A stretch of 64,000 nt of DNA from Cytophagales bacterium (GTDB taxonomy: Bacteria > Bacteroidota > Bacteroidia > Cytophagales > CCMP332). A model generated the notes under the pieces. The model did no database searches. It had not been told where the DNA came from and worked only from the letters and a program-made list of their open reading frames with translations. Numbering within the stretch: position 1 is the stretch's first letter; every line of letters begins with the position of its first letter. Shown here piece after piece: positions 18,585 through 27,835 of this stretch. A program made the translations under genes and the position numbers. The stretch lies in assembly GCA_028279065.1 (NCBI GenBank), contig JANQSY010000110.1, positions 16,929 through 80,928 of the forward strand, given 5' to 3'.

Positions 18585-20736
18585 GTTTTGATATGAAGCT
18601 TAAGTCTATGGTTCTTTTGTTAAGATCTGCAGAGGTGACCTCCACCATGACCTCATCCCCGATCCTGATCTCCATTCCACTCTGTTGACCGATCACCCTG
18701 AATTTATGGGGTTCCGCTACGAAGAAATCATCCAGAATATCTCTTATTCTTATCATTCCCTCGCATTTCATCTCGGAGATCTCAACATAGATCCCGAAAT
18801 CCGTCACCCCTGATACTATTCCAATGTATTCAGCCCCGATCTGGTCCTGCATGAATTCCACCTGTTTGTATTTTACCGATGCCCTCTCCGCCTCGGCAGC
18901 GGATTTTTCCTTTTCTGAAAGGTATTGGCACTTTTTTTCAAGATTTTGATCTTGCTTTTGCTTATGTCCAATAATCTTTTCCTGGAGGAAGCGGTGGACC
19001 ATTACGTCGGGGTATCGCCTGATAGGAGACGTGAAATGCGTGTAATCCTTAAAGCCCAATCCGAAATGGCCTGAATTTTCCCTGGTATATTTTGCCTTTG
19101 CCATCGACCTGATAGCCAGGCCCTGAAGTACGCTTTCTTCGGGTTTTCCGGAAATTTTTGCATTGAACTGATTCAACTCTTTTGAAAGATCCTTTGAAGA
19201 AATGTTTATGCTGTATCCAAAATTCTTAGCGAATAGCGAGAAGTTCTCTAGCTTTTCCTGGTCCGGCCAATCATGGGTTCTAAAAACGAATTCCCTTGCC
19301 ACCTCACCTTCTTTTTTTCTGAACAGGGCAGCCACTTTTTTGTTTGCCAGCAACATGAAATCCTCGATCATTTTATGGGCATCCTTTCTTTCCTTTGGAG
19401 CCACTTCTATTGGATATCCTGTTTCGTCAAGCTTAAACTTCAACTCAGTGGTTTCAAATGATATGGAGCCCTTATTGAATCTGTCCTTTTGAAGTCTTTT
19501 GGCTATTTCATTCAACAAAACCACCTCCTCAGCATAATCACCTTCCTTTTTTTCAATCCTTTGCTGAGCTTCTTCATAGGTGAATCTTCGATTCGAATGG
19601 ATCACCGTTTTACCATACCATTCCTCCTTAACCTCTCCATTTTTATCCATATCAAACACGGCTGAGAAGGCCAATCGATCCTCATTGGGTCTGAGGGAAC
19701 AAAGGTTGTTTGAGAGCTTTTCCGGCAACATTGGAATGGTCCTGTCAACCAGGTACACAGATGTGCCCCTTCGATATGCTTCCTTATCTAGGCTGGTTCC
19801 AGGCTGAAGATAATGGGTTACATCAGCGATGTGAACACCTATCCTGTACAGGCCATCACTCAGATATTCCAATGAAATTGCATCATCGAAATCCTTGGCA
19901 TCTTCTGGGTCAATGGTGATGGTCAGAACATTCCTGAAGTCCTTTCTTTTCTTTATCTCCGTTGCTGAGATTTTCTCAGGGATCTCACCTGCCTCCTGCT
20001 CAACTTCCCCGGAGAACTTGTAGGGGAGACCATATTCAAGCATGATGGCATGCATCTCTGCATCATTTTCACCCTCAAGTCCCAGTACATCTATAATGCT
20101 GCCCTCCGGATTGCGGTGCCGATCTCCCCATTCTTCGATCTTTACGAGAACAATACTCCCATCCTTGGCCTTTTTTAACTCAGGGCCCGGAATGAAAATA
20201 TCCTGGTGCAGCTTCTTGTTGCTGGGAACTACAAATCCATATGTAGCTGCGATCTCCAGTTTTCCTACGAATTCAGTTCTTTTCCTTTCAATGATCTCTA
20301 CAACCCGGCCTGTCCTTCTGCCATCTCGCTTTCGATTTGCGGGGTTGACCTGGACCCTCACCCTGTCCTCGTGCCATGCCCCTCCCAACTCAGGTGCCCT
20401 TACCATGATATCTTCAGCCATTCCTTCTACCATGACAAACGCATACTGACTGTTTACATGGTCTACAATTCCCTCATGGGTCTTTAGTTGATGGGCACTG
20501 AAGTATTTGTTTCCTGACTTGCTAAGCTTTCCCTGGTTAACAAGGTCATTGAGCTTGGACTCGATCAATTCCTTATCCAAATGACTTTCAGGTGCAAGGG
20601 ATCTAATGATCTGCCTGGAATTCAACCCTTTTCCCGGATTCAGATCCAATAGTCTGACTATGCCGGAGATAATTGGTTTCGGGCTTGACTTCTTCCCGTA
20701 ATTCTTTTTTGAGATCTTTTTTCTTTTTCTTCCCAC
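18571..20736 (-). CDS. rnr: Ribonuclease R
   Basis: 721 residues. N-terminal winged-helix-like segment and cold-shock/OB domains, RNB catalytic domain with TITIDPEDAKDFDDAISLEY (the Asp cluster, ~residues 270-290) and FTSPIRRYPDVMVHRFL, then a C-terminal S1 domain (~620-715, IGIVSGVTDFGIYVEI) closing on ISKHEQG. A basic Lys/Arg-rich N-terminus (GRKRKKISKKNYGKK) fits RNase R. It is a processive 3'-5' exoribonuclease that degrades structured RNA. The start codon is GTG, 3 bp after the stop of the double ABC ATPase gene. Overlaps the polyprenyl synthase by 14 bp. Confidence 0.95.
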   Translation of the reverse strand: MGRKRKKISKKNYGKKSSPKPIISGIVRLLDLNPGKGLNSRQIIRSLAPESHLDKELIESKLNDLVNQGKLSKSGNKYFSAHQLKTHEGIVDHVNSQYAFVMVEGMAEDIMVRAPELGGAWHEDRVRVQVNPANRKRDGRRTGRVVEIIERKRTEFVGKLEIAATYGFVVPSNKKLHQDIFIPGPELKKAKDGSIVLVKIEEWGDRHRNPEGSIIDVLGLEGENDAEMHAIMLEYGLPYKFSGEVEQEAGEIPEKISATEIKKRKDFRNVLTITIDPEDAKDFDDAISLEYLSDGLYRIGVHIADVTHYLQPGTSLDKEAYRRGTSVYLVDRTIPMLPEKLSNNLCSLRPNEDRLAFSAVFDMDKNGEVKEEWYGKTVIHSNRRFTYEEAQQRIEKKEGDYAEEVVLLNEIAKRLQKDRFNKGSISFETTELKFKLDETGYPIEVAPKERKDAHKMIEDFMLLANKKVAALFRKKEGEVAREFVFRTHDWPDQEKLENFSLFAKNFGYSINISSKDLSKELNQFNAKISGKPEESVLQGLAIRSMAKAKYTRENSGHFGLGFKDYTHFTSPIRRYPDVMVHRFLQEKIIGHKQKQDQNLEKKCQYLSEKEKSAAEAERASVKYKQVEFMQDQIGAEYIGIVSGVTDFGIYVEISEMKCEGMIRIRDILDDFFVAEPHKFRVIGQQSGMEIRIGDEVMVEVTSADLNKRTIDLSFISKHEQG

Positions 20737-20739
20737 TTT

Positions 20740-22236
20740 CTATGGTTTTGAAAGGTCTTTTATCAGACTTCCTTTTTCCAATTCAATAACCTGATCACAC
20801 AACTCTTCAATTGCCGGGATCTCATGAGAGATAAGTATAAATCTTACCCCCTGATTTTGTTTCAGTTCCTTTAAAATGGAGATTATTTCTTGCTTATTTT
20901 TTTTATCCAAGCTCGAAACCGCCTCGTCCAATACGATGACCTTAGGGCTTAAGACCAAGCACCTTCCCAATAATACCCTTTGCCTTTGTCCTACAGAAAG
21001 TTGGTGAGGAAACCTATCAAGTATTTCTTCAGGAAGATTGAGCAAACTTAAGACCTTCCTGACCAATTCCATCTGTTCCGAGGAACTTCCTATGCCATGG
21101 ATCTTTAATGGTTCAAGCAAATGAAAGCAAATGGATTTGAATGGATTCATGGAAAGGGTGAGTTCCTGGAAGACGATCTGATAATCCTTTCTGGATCTTT
21201 TTTGGTCCTTTCCAAACTGATTGCCATCTATTAGAATTTCCCCGGATGTTGGATTAATCAAGTCCAAGAATAGTTTTCCGAGAGTGGATTTTCCGGCTCC
21301 CGATCTCCCGAAAATTCCCAAAGATCTTCCTTCTGATACCTTTAGATCAATATTTCGGAGTGCAGGCGACCTATCTTTTTTGGAAGAAAAAAGACCTCCG
21401 GAACCAAATTCCATTGTCAAATCTCTGACTTCCAACCAGGGTTCGGATCCTTCTTCTGTGGGTCTCCATCCTGAGAAAAATGCAACATCCTGATCCGGTT
21501 TTTCATCGCTTTGAGGCGTTTGTTCCCTGATCTCCCCGTCCTCAAGCACAAAAATCTTATTAGCGGATTTTTTCAGGATCTTCTCATCGTGTGAAATGAA
21601 CAGAACCGATAAGCCCTTGCTTTCCACCTGGGATTTTAACAGATCAATGATCAGGCTATCATTTTCCTGATCCAATGAAGAGGTGCACTCATCTGCAATG
21701 ATCAATGAGGGTTCGTTTGCCATCGCATTTGCCACATTGACCCTTTGGGCCATACCTCCTGATAACTCATGCGGAAACTTTAGAGCATCTTTTTCTGGGC
21801 TTTCAAAATTCAGATCTTTTAGAAGGTCCAAAGCCTTGATCTTGCAATCACTCGTCGATAGATCGGAATGCCTTTTTATGGTTCTGGCTATCTGTTTACC
21901 GATCCTCAGGCTTGGATTTAGGGCTGCGTTGGTTTCCTGGAATAAAAGGGTCAATTCCTTCCCTCTGATCTTCTGAAGTTTTTTCTCCTCCAACTTCAAT
22001 AGATCGATGCGACCAAATTGCTCACTTTGGAAATGAGCATCTCCTGCCTCTAATGTGGCCAGGTTTTTTGGTAGCAACTTTATGATTGATCTTGCCAGAA
22101 AAGATTTCCCAGCACCTGATTCACCTGCCAATCCAATAATTTTTCCTTTTGGGATGCTTAGATTGACTCCATTAAGGACTTGGTGCTGGGTGTTCTTAAA
22201 GACATAGGAGGCCTTTAGGTTATTAACCTGCAGTAT
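20740..22236 (-). CDS. Double-domain ABC transporter ATPase (oligopeptide/YejF type), non-canonical start
   Basis: Two fused ATPase modules. Module 1: Walker A GESGAGKS, Q-loop FQETNAALNP, signature LSGGMAQRV, Walker B LIIADECTSSLD. Module 2: Walker A GRSGAGKST, Q-loop FQELTLSMNP, signature LSVGQRQRV, Walker B VIVLDEAVSSLD. The Q-loop spacing and double layout fit DppD-DppF/YejF peptide importers. The only ATG/GTG/TTG near the start is a TTG at 22131, immediately before the Walker A, which would remove the first strands. The frame runs open to a stop at 22276-22278, and the expected N-terminus (LQVNNLKASYVF) begins with ATA (22236), CTG (22233) or ATT (22266). I use 22236, overlapping lipB by 14 bp. 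No permease genes lie nearby. Confidence 0.85.
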   Translation of the reverse strand: MLQVNNLKASYVFKNTQHQVLNGVNLSIPKGKIIGLAGESGAGKSFLARSIIKLLPKNLATLEAGDAHFQSEQFGRIDLLKLEEKKLQKIRGKELTLLFQETNAALNPSLRIGKQIARTIKRHSDLSTSDCKIKALDLLKDLNFESPEKDALKFPHELSGGMAQRVNVANAMANEPSLIIADECTSSLDQENDSLIIDLLKSQVESKGLSVLFISHDEKILKKSANKIFVLEDGEIREQTPQSDEKPDQDVAFFSGWRPTEEGSEPWLEVRDLTMEFGSGGLFSSKKDRSPALRNIDLKVSEGRSLGIFGRSGAGKSTLGKLFLDLINPTSGEILIDGNQFGKDQKRSRKDYQIVFQELTLSMNPFKSICFHLLEPLKIHGIGSSSEQMELVRKVLSLLNLPEEILDRFPHQLSVGQRQRVLLGRCLVLSPKVIVLDEAVSSLDKKNKQEIISILKELKQNQGVRFILISHEIPAIEELCDQVIELEKGSLIKDLSKP

Positions 22237-22978
22237 GTCTGACGAGTGGTCTATCTGTTTTGAAATTAAATGGGATCAACTCCATTCCAAATGTAAGCTC
22301 AAATTTTTCTTTAAGGCTTTCTTTTACCTCTTCCATTGGCACCTTTTTGCCAAGTTCCTTTTCAAGACTGGTGACCCCCTTATCTTCGATTCCACAAGGA
22401 ACTATGTAGTCAAAATATTCCAGGTCTGTGTTTATGTTGAATGCAAGGCCATGCATGGTCACCCATCTACTTGTCTTTATTCCAATCGCGCAGATCTTCC
22501 TCGCCTTTTTTTCATTTTCTGGTTCTAACCACACCCCGGTCAAGCCATCTATTCTTCCTGATCCAATTCCGTAATCCTTCAGGACCAGGATAACAGCCTC
22601 CTCCATGGCCCTTAAGAAATAACTCAGGTCAGGTTTGAAATTCTCAAGATCAACGACCGGATAGGCCACCAATTGACCCTGGCCATGATAGGTAATATCT
22701 CCGCCTCTATTTATTGGGAAATAACTTGCGTTAATAGATGAGAGATCATTTAGGTCTATTAATAAATTGTCAGCGGTTCCATTTTTCCCAAGGGTGAAAA
22801 CATGAGGATGTTCTACAAACAATAGGTAGTTGTTGGTGGGAGATTTTGGATGGTCCCTATTCTGCTTTTTTTGTTCCAGTATGGATTCAAAAAGGCTGGT
22901 TTGTATGTCCCAACATTCATCAAAGGGCCTTAAACCAAGGTCCTGAAAAGACACTTTCTTGTTTATCAGGGAATCCAT
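22223..22978 (-). CDS. lipB: Lipoyl(octanoyl) transferase
   Basis: 251 residues, slightly longer than usual (210-240). Motifs are NRGGDITYHGQGQLVAYPV (~residues 86-104), KICAIGIKTSRWVTMHGLAFN (~160-180) with the catalytic Lys in AIGIK, and IVPCGIEDKGVTSLE with the catalytic Cys. It moves octanoate from acyl-carrier protein to lipoyl domains of 2-oxoacid dehydrogenases. The start overlaps the manA end by 13 bp; the downstream ABC gene begins inside its last codons. A separate lipoate ligase lies at 27836, so both endogenous and salvage routes are present. Confidence 0.95.
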   Translation of the reverse strand: MDSLINKKVSFQDLGLRPFDECWDIQTSLFESILEQKKQNRDHPKSPTNNYLLFVEHPHVFTLGKNGTADNLLIDLNDLSSINASYFPINRGGDITYHGQGQLVAYPVVDLENFKPDLSYFLRAMEEAVILVLKDYGIGSGRIDGLTGVWLEPENEKKARKICAIGIKTSRWVTMHGLAFNINTDLEYFDYIVPCGIEDKGVTSLEKELGKKVPMEEVKESLKEKFELTFGMELIPFNFKTDRPLVRHTAG

Positions 22979-23937
22979 GTTTTTATAAATGCTGTTTCCT
23001 TTCTTGAATCGATGCGGAAGCCGTCCAGCGCAGCTGGAATCAGTAAGGTATCTCCTTTCTCATATTCGAGATTACCTTCAGAAAACTCGATATAACCCTC
23101 GCCGCCTGTAAACATTAAAACCTCAAATGAGTCTTTTGAGTTTGTAAGATCCAAGGTTTCTGAGGCTGGCACTTTCCAGGATTCCGTAAAAAAGTATGGG
23201 CAAGACACCAGTTCGTTCCCTTTAGCCCCTGCTGGGGATGCCTTTTTATTTGATCCTATGTGTTGGAAGTCCAAAACCTCAAGGCCTTCTTCTATGTGCA
23301 GTTCCCTTTCATTACCATCAGCATCTTTCCTTTTGAAGTCGTATAAGCGGTATGTGGTATCAGAGCTCTGTTGAATTTCGGCGAGCACCAACCCCTTTCC
23401 AATTGAATGAATCCGGCCTGAAGGAAGAAAAAAAACATCATTTTCCTCAGCCTGGTCCTTGTTTAGCAATTCCTCAAGAGTCCCTTCGTTTATTGCAGAC
23501 TTTACTTCGGCCTGGTCGGTTTGCTTTGAGAATCCTGAATATAATTGAGTTCCTGGCTCTGACCTTAGAATGTACCACATTTCTGTCTTACTATTCCTGG
23601 AGCCTTCCTTTGGATGAACCTGGATTGATAGATCGTCTCTGGCATCAATAAATTTGAAAAGCAGGGGAAATGTCTTTCCATACCTTCTGAAAACCTTGTC
23701 TCCAAGTATCTCCGCACCAAACTCATTGATCAGTTCTTGCAGGTCTTTGCCTTTAAACCGTCCAAGCGAGACCTGACTGATGTCCCCGGGGACTGCTGAT
23801 AGTTCCCATGATTCTCCAATAAGCAAGCTTGGGTCTGTCCCTTTTTGAAATTCTGAGAATAACGCATTTCCCCCCCAGATCTTTTCTTTTAGAATAGGCG
23901 TGAATTTGAGTGGCTCCAAAATATTCTTCAGCCCCAT
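22966..23937 (-). CDS. manA: Mannose-6-phosphate isomerase, class I
   Basis: 323 residues, the size of Bacillus-type class I enzymes. Zinc-ligand regions are IQVHPKEGSRNSKTEMWYIL (H and E around residues 103-117) and FLPSGRIHSIGKGLVLAEIQQSSD (~170-193). It interconverts mannose-6-phosphate and fructose-6-phosphate, linking glycolysis to GDP-mannose and surface glycan precursors. It overlaps pgi by 10 bp upstream and lipB by 13 bp downstream; the pairing with pgi, which makes its ketose substrate, is functionally sensible. Confidence 0.93.
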   Translation of the reverse strand: MGLKNILEPLKFTPILKEKIWGGNALFSEFQKGTDPSLLIGESWELSAVPGDISQVSLGRFKGKDLQELINEFGAEILGDKVFRRYGKTFPLLFKFIDARDDLSIQVHPKEGSRNSKTEMWYILRSEPGTQLYSGFSKQTDQAEVKSAINEGTLEELLNKDQAEENDVFFLPSGRIHSIGKGLVLAEIQQSSDTTYRLYDFKRKDADGNERELHIEEGLEVLDFQHIGSNKKASPAGAKGNELVSCPYFFTESWKVPASETLDLTNSKDSFEVLMFTGGEGYIEFSEGNLEYEKGDTLLIPAALDGFRIDSRKETAFIKTWIP

Positions 23938-25559
23938 TTCTTAATTGTTTCTATAAGAGCGGAAGTTGTGGGATCAAGGTCATTTGAATCCTTCCCATTT
24001 AGTATAGGCAGCAGTTTGCCGGCCATTTCCTTTCCCAACTCAACACCCCATTGATCATAACTAAAAATGTTCCAAATGACCCCCTGGGCAAAGATCTTAT
24101 GTTCATATAGGGCTATTAAAAAACCCATTGTTTCAGGATTCAGAGTTTCAAACAAAAGTATGTTAGACGGGTTTAAACCTTGAAAAAATCTAAAAGGCGC
24201 AGTTAATTGCGCAGACTTCTCATTTCCCATTTGTTTCTTTACCGTTTCGATACTTTTTCCCTCCCAAAGTGCTTTGGCTTGTGCCAGTCCATTGGCCAAA
24301 AGCATATCGTGTTGATTTTGGTATTCACCATTGGTTTTAGAAAAAAGGATCAAATCGCATGGTATGAGGTGAGTCCCCTGATGGAGCAACTGGAAAAAGG
24401 CATGCTGACCATTGGTGCCTGGCTCCCCCCATACAATTGGGCCCGTGGAATAATCAACGGGATTCCCCGATCGGTCAATTGCTTTTCCATTGCTCTCCAT
24501 ATTTGCCTGTTGAAGGTATGCAGGGAAGCGATGAAGGCCCTGAGAATATGGAAGTATCGCTTCTGATTCCGCACCCAGGAAATTGGTATTCCATATTCCG
24601 ATCAAGGCCATCAATAGGGGAATATTCTGTTTGAATTCGGAATCTTTAAAGTGTTTATCAGCCTTTGATGCGCCCTTCAAGAGCTTCTTGAAATTATGAT
24701 AGCCTATAGTGCAAGCTATTGATATGCCTATTGCAGACCAAAGCGAATATCTACCCCCTACCCAATCCCAAAAACCAAATACATTCTCCTTATCCACACC
24801 AAAACTTTGAGCTGCCTCAATATTGGTGGACACAGCTATGAAATGATCCTGAACTTGTAATTCATTTCCTCCATTTCCAATGAACCAGGACTTTGCGGCT
24901 TCGGCATTTGCCATTGTTTCCTGAGTAGTGAAGGTTTTCGAGGAGATGATGAATAAGGTGGTCTGTGGGTTAAGTTCTTTTAAGGTTTGGTCAAGATGAA
25001 AGGGATCAACGTTTGAAACAAAATGAGGTTTTATTCCCGGTTTCCAATATTCCTTAAGGGCTTCTGTAACCATATATGGGCCCAGATCTGATCCGCCTAT
25101 CCCGATGTTGACTATATCGGTGAAGGGTAACCCGGAAAATCCCGTTCTTTTTGAACTATTGATCTCATTTGAGAATTTTTCGATCCTTTTTAAACTGCTT
25201 TCAACCTCTTCTCTCACGTTCAACCCATCTAATTCAAGATCAAAAGCTGCAGGGTTTCTCAATGCTGGATGAAGTACAGATCTATTCTCGGTTTCGTTAA
25301 TTTCATCACCTGAAATAAGTTGTCGATATCCTTCCCTAATATTCGCCTCATCGGCTAGCCTTTCCAGCTCAATTAGAACCTCCTTATCCAACAGATTTCT
25401 GGAAAAATCAAACACCATATTTCCCAGATCTATCCTCCAACCAGGGTTTCCAAGCCGGATTTCCTTGGGAGATTTGGATAGGGCAGCAAGGACAGATTGA
25501 GATAATTCTTTAAGTCTTTTCCAGGACTTGAGTTGTGTGGGAGGGGTTTTTGAAAGCAT
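23928..25559 (-). CDS. pgi: Glucose-6-phosphate isomerase
   Basis: 543 residues, usual length. Conserved blocks are NIGIGGSDLGPYMVTEALKE (~residues 150-170), SKTFTTQETMANAEAAKSW (~205), WVGGRYSLWSAIGI (~265), and NGQHAFFQLLHQGTHLIPCD (~375, with the catalytic His); the C-terminal catalytic Lys falls in SYDQWGVELGKEMA. It interconverts glucose-6-phosphate and fructose-6-phosphate in the cytoplasm. First gene of the minus-strand unit that runs to the rhomboid gene; 29 bp separate it from the divergent yraN. Confidence 0.96.
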   Translation of the reverse strand: MLSKTPPTQLKSWKRLKELSQSVLAALSKSPKEIRLGNPGWRIDLGNMVFDFSRNLLDKEVLIELERLADEANIREGYRQLISGDEINETENRSVLHPALRNPAAFDLELDGLNVREEVESSLKRIEKFSNEINSSKRTGFSGLPFTDIVNIGIGGSDLGPYMVTEALKEYWKPGIKPHFVSNVDPFHLDQTLKELNPQTTLFIISSKTFTTQETMANAEAAKSWFIGNGGNELQVQDHFIAVSTNIEAAQSFGVDKENVFGFWDWVGGRYSLWSAIGISIACTIGYHNFKKLLKGASKADKHFKDSEFKQNIPLLMALIGIWNTNFLGAESEAILPYSQGLHRFPAYLQQANMESNGKAIDRSGNPVDYSTGPIVWGEPGTNGQHAFFQLLHQGTHLIPCDLILFSKTNGEYQNQHDMLLANGLAQAKALWEGKSIETVKKQMGNEKSAQLTAPFRFFQGLNPSNILLFETLNPETMGFLIALYEHKIFAQGVIWNIFSYDQWGVELGKEMAGKLLPILNGKDSNDLDPTTSALIETIKKWG

Positions 25560-25588
25560 GATTTAGGATGTAAAATTAGCTAAATTGA

Positions 25589-25960
25589 ATGTTAGTGAAT
25601 GATCATAAAAAGCCGGGTTCCGGAAAAGTTGCTGAAAACTTTGCTGCTGAATTCCTAGAGTCCAAGGGTTGTAACATAGTCGTGCGGAACTATAGATATA
25701 GAAGATCCGAGATCGATATTATCTATAACGAAAGAGGGGTCCTGGTATTCGGAGAGGTTAAATTCCGCTCCAACTCAAAATTTGGACACGCTGAAAGCTT
25801 TGTTTCTAAGAATCAAGAGGAAAAGATTCTTGATGCCGCCAACAATTACCTGTTGGAAAACCCTTGGGATGGGCCGGTCAGATTTGATATTATTTCTTTA
25901 GAAGGACCAATTGATTCTCCTTCCGTTTCCATTTTCAGGGATGCGATCAGCGGCGGATAA
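25589..25960 (+). CDS. YraN/UPF0102 family endonuclease-like protein
   Basis: 123 residues. The family pattern is plain: GSGKVAENFAAEFLESKG at the N-terminus, then NIVVRNYRYRRSEIDII and VLVFGEVKFRS, which form a PD-(D/E)xK-like nuclease core (E-x-D and E-V-K). Function in most species is unknown; roles in DNA repair or recombination have been proposed. The last 14 bp overlap the 3' end of the convergent exonuclease gene. Confidence 0.88.
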   Translation: MLVNDHKKPGSGKVAENFAAEFLESKGCNIVVRNYRYRRSEIDIIYNERGVLVFGEVKFRSNSKFGHAESFVSKNQEEKILDAANNYLLENPWDGPVRFDIISLEGPIDSPSVSIFRDAISGG

Positions 25961-26663
25961 TCTCTTCAGGGCTCATTGAGGAATACCCCTTTAACCTTAA
26001 AAAGACCTGTGCGCATACGACTACATCTTCCATACAGTACTGGCTGATCCTTTCCAGGTTCTTTTCTTTGTAATAAACCTCCGAAACCATACTTCCGTCA
26101 ATATCGCTCTTGCTGGAGGGCACATCGAAAAGTTTTGCAAGAAGATCCAAAGAAGTAAAGTTCTTTCGATCTCCGAATTTCCACATTTCCATAGTATCCA
26201 AATGGGGTATCTCCCAGGGTTTTTTGCCCGAGTTATCCAGGCAATTTGGAATTGGAAGACCCTGGATAAGCATCCTTCTGGAAAGGTATGGGAAGTCGAA
26301 TTCCTTTCCGTTATGAGCAACTAACCTAAGGTTGGGTTTGCTGATTTGGTCTATAACCGAGATGAATTCTTCTAGTAATTTTTTCTCGTTGTCATTTGAT
26401 ATTGCTTTTACCCTGAACTCTTTTTTTTCCATTGAAAATGCTGAAAAAAGGCCAACCCCAACCACAATGATTTTTCCAAATTCAGAAAAGATCCCAGCTC
26501 TGTCAGAGTATGCATCCCTGTAGGCTTCCTCAGACTCTTCGCCCACAAAGTATTGGGCTTTTTTTGCCCAAAGGGCCTTCCATTCCTCATCCAGTTCTTC
26601 ATACGCAGAGTTAGAGGGGACTGTCTCGATATCGAGGAATAAAAGGTCCGAAAAGTTCTCCAC
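25947..26663 (-). CDS. DEDDy-type 3'-5' exonuclease, PolB-like
   Basis: 238 residues. Exo I motif is LLFLDIETVPS (D and E, residue ~9), Exo II is LVAHNGKEFDFPYL (D, ~125), and Exo III is QYCMEDVVV (Y-x3-D, ~212), so all four acidic residues plus Tyr are present. This matches the family annotated as predicted 3'-5' exonuclease related to family B polymerase proofreading domains. The start is GTG and overlaps the stop of the M14 peptidase gene by one base (TAGTG). Confidence 0.88.
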   Translation of the reverse strand: MENFSDLLFLDIETVPSNSAYEELDEEWKALWAKKAQYFVGEESEEAYRDAYSDRAGIFSEFGKIIVVGVGLFSAFSMEKKEFRVKAISNDNEKKLLEEFISVIDQISKPNLRLVAHNGKEFDFPYLSRRMLIQGLPIPNCLDNSGKKPWEIPHLDTMEMWKFGDRKNFTSLDLLAKLFDVPSSKSDIDGSMVSEVYYKEKNLERISQYCMEDVVVCAQVFLRLKGYSSMSPEEIIRR

Positions 26664-27793
26664 TATAAGAGGTGTTTTATGGATGAAAGCGCCTCTATGC
26701 TTGAAGCGCCAAGTACCTTGGACTTTTCAGGGGACCAGCCATTGAGAGGATCGGGATGATTGTGGTCATCGGTGAAGGGCATTTCTATGGTCAGGGAAAA
26801 ACAATTGAAGCGCTCGCTAACCTGATTGGTGCATAAGGAAAGATCACCTTTTCCAGGTTCGTCCTTGTCATAACCATGCTCCACCTGAAAGGTCTGGTTT
26901 ATTTTCATCCAGTTTTGCCGAAAGGCATCATCAATGGTTTGAAGCCTTTCGGTGAATCCAGGATTTCCCTCAGCGCCTGATCCAAAAACATATGGGATAT
27001 CTTCATCGCCATGGATATCCAAACAGGCATCAACGCCAATCCGATCCATTTCCTTAAGTGCGAACAGAACCTCGGGCGAATATTCTTCTGAGGCTTTGTC
27101 CCATTCCCTGTTCAGGTTGGCCCCTTTTGCATTGGTTCGTAGGTTTCCATGGAATGTCCCGTCAGGGTTGATGTTTGGAATAAGATGAAGATCGGCCCAG
27201 GAAAGAATTCCTTTTGCCGCTTCATCCTCAGGATCACAAAGGCGTTCGATTAAGCCTTCCATGAACCATTCAGCCATTGACTCCCCAGGGTGTTGCCGGG
27301 CAAGGATCCAAAGATTTTTCTTTTCCCCGCCACCCGAACCAAATGAGAGAAGCTCAATGTTCCTTGACTCACAGCTCTTTCCTACTTCAATGGAAACAAA
27401 ATAGGGGGATGCTTGAGCACGGCTAATCATTTCCTTATGCCTGGTCAGATCATATGGACCGAAATAAGCAAATGAAGCGGCTCCGATCTTTGGAACCAGC
27501 TTAAAGGTCAGAATGGGGTCTTCAAAGCTTGAAGGAAGCCTTTCCCAGGTTTTACCATCTTCCGAATAGGGAATGTTGTGGATTTTCCAACCCTCTGGGT
27601 AGGAGGACTTTCCCGCATTGAGGATCCTGAAGGTGTATTCTTCGCCTACACTCAGACCCTCAGCTCTGAAATGGAACCATTGAAAAAAGTCAGACCGTAT
27701 GTCCTTCCTAATATTGACATCAATTCGGTTTCCAGCTATTTCGACAAGCTCAGCATTTCCACTGTCGAAGTCACTACTAATCACTATGCTCAT
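26663..27793 (-). CDS. M14-type cytosolic carboxypeptidase
   Basis: 376 residues without a signal peptide. An N-terminal beta-sandwich (~1-125) precedes the M14 catalytic domain. Zinc ligands are H and E in RQHPGESMAEW (~165) and the His in CLDIHGDEDIPYVFG (~255); NPDGTFHGNLRTNAKGANLNREW carries the substrate-binding NR; the catalytic Glu is in LTIEMPF (~338). These features fit the cytosolic carboxypeptidase/AGBL-like subfamily rather than secreted pancreatic-type enzymes. Substrate unknown. Translationally coupled to the exonuclease gene. Confidence 0.9.
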   Translation of the reverse strand: MSIVISSDFDSGNAELVEIAGNRIDVNIRKDIRSDFFQWFHFRAEGLSVGEEYTFRILNAGKSSYPEGWKIHNIPYSEDGKTWERLPSSFEDPILTFKLVPKIGAASFAYFGPYDLTRHKEMISRAQASPYFVSIEVGKSCESRNIELLSFGSGGGEKKNLWILARQHPGESMAEWFMEGLIERLCDPEDEAAKGILSWADLHLIPNINPDGTFHGNLRTNAKGANLNREWDKASEEYSPEVLFALKEMDRIGVDACLDIHGDEDIPYVFGSGAEGNPGFTERLQTIDDAFRQNWMKINQTFQVEHGYDKDEPGKGDLSLCTNQVSERFNCFSLTIEMPFTDDHNHPDPLNGWSPEKSKVLGASSIEALSSIKHLL

Positions 27794-27835
27794 ATTATTA
27801 AGGTATTTTGTTTTTTGACTCTTTCGATCACTGTT

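Noticed and set aside
22129..22131. TTG at 22131 as start of the ABC ATPase
   Set aside because: It would begin at the Walker A of the first domain and lose the preceding strands, while homologous sequence (LQVNNLKASYVF onward) continues upstream in frame.
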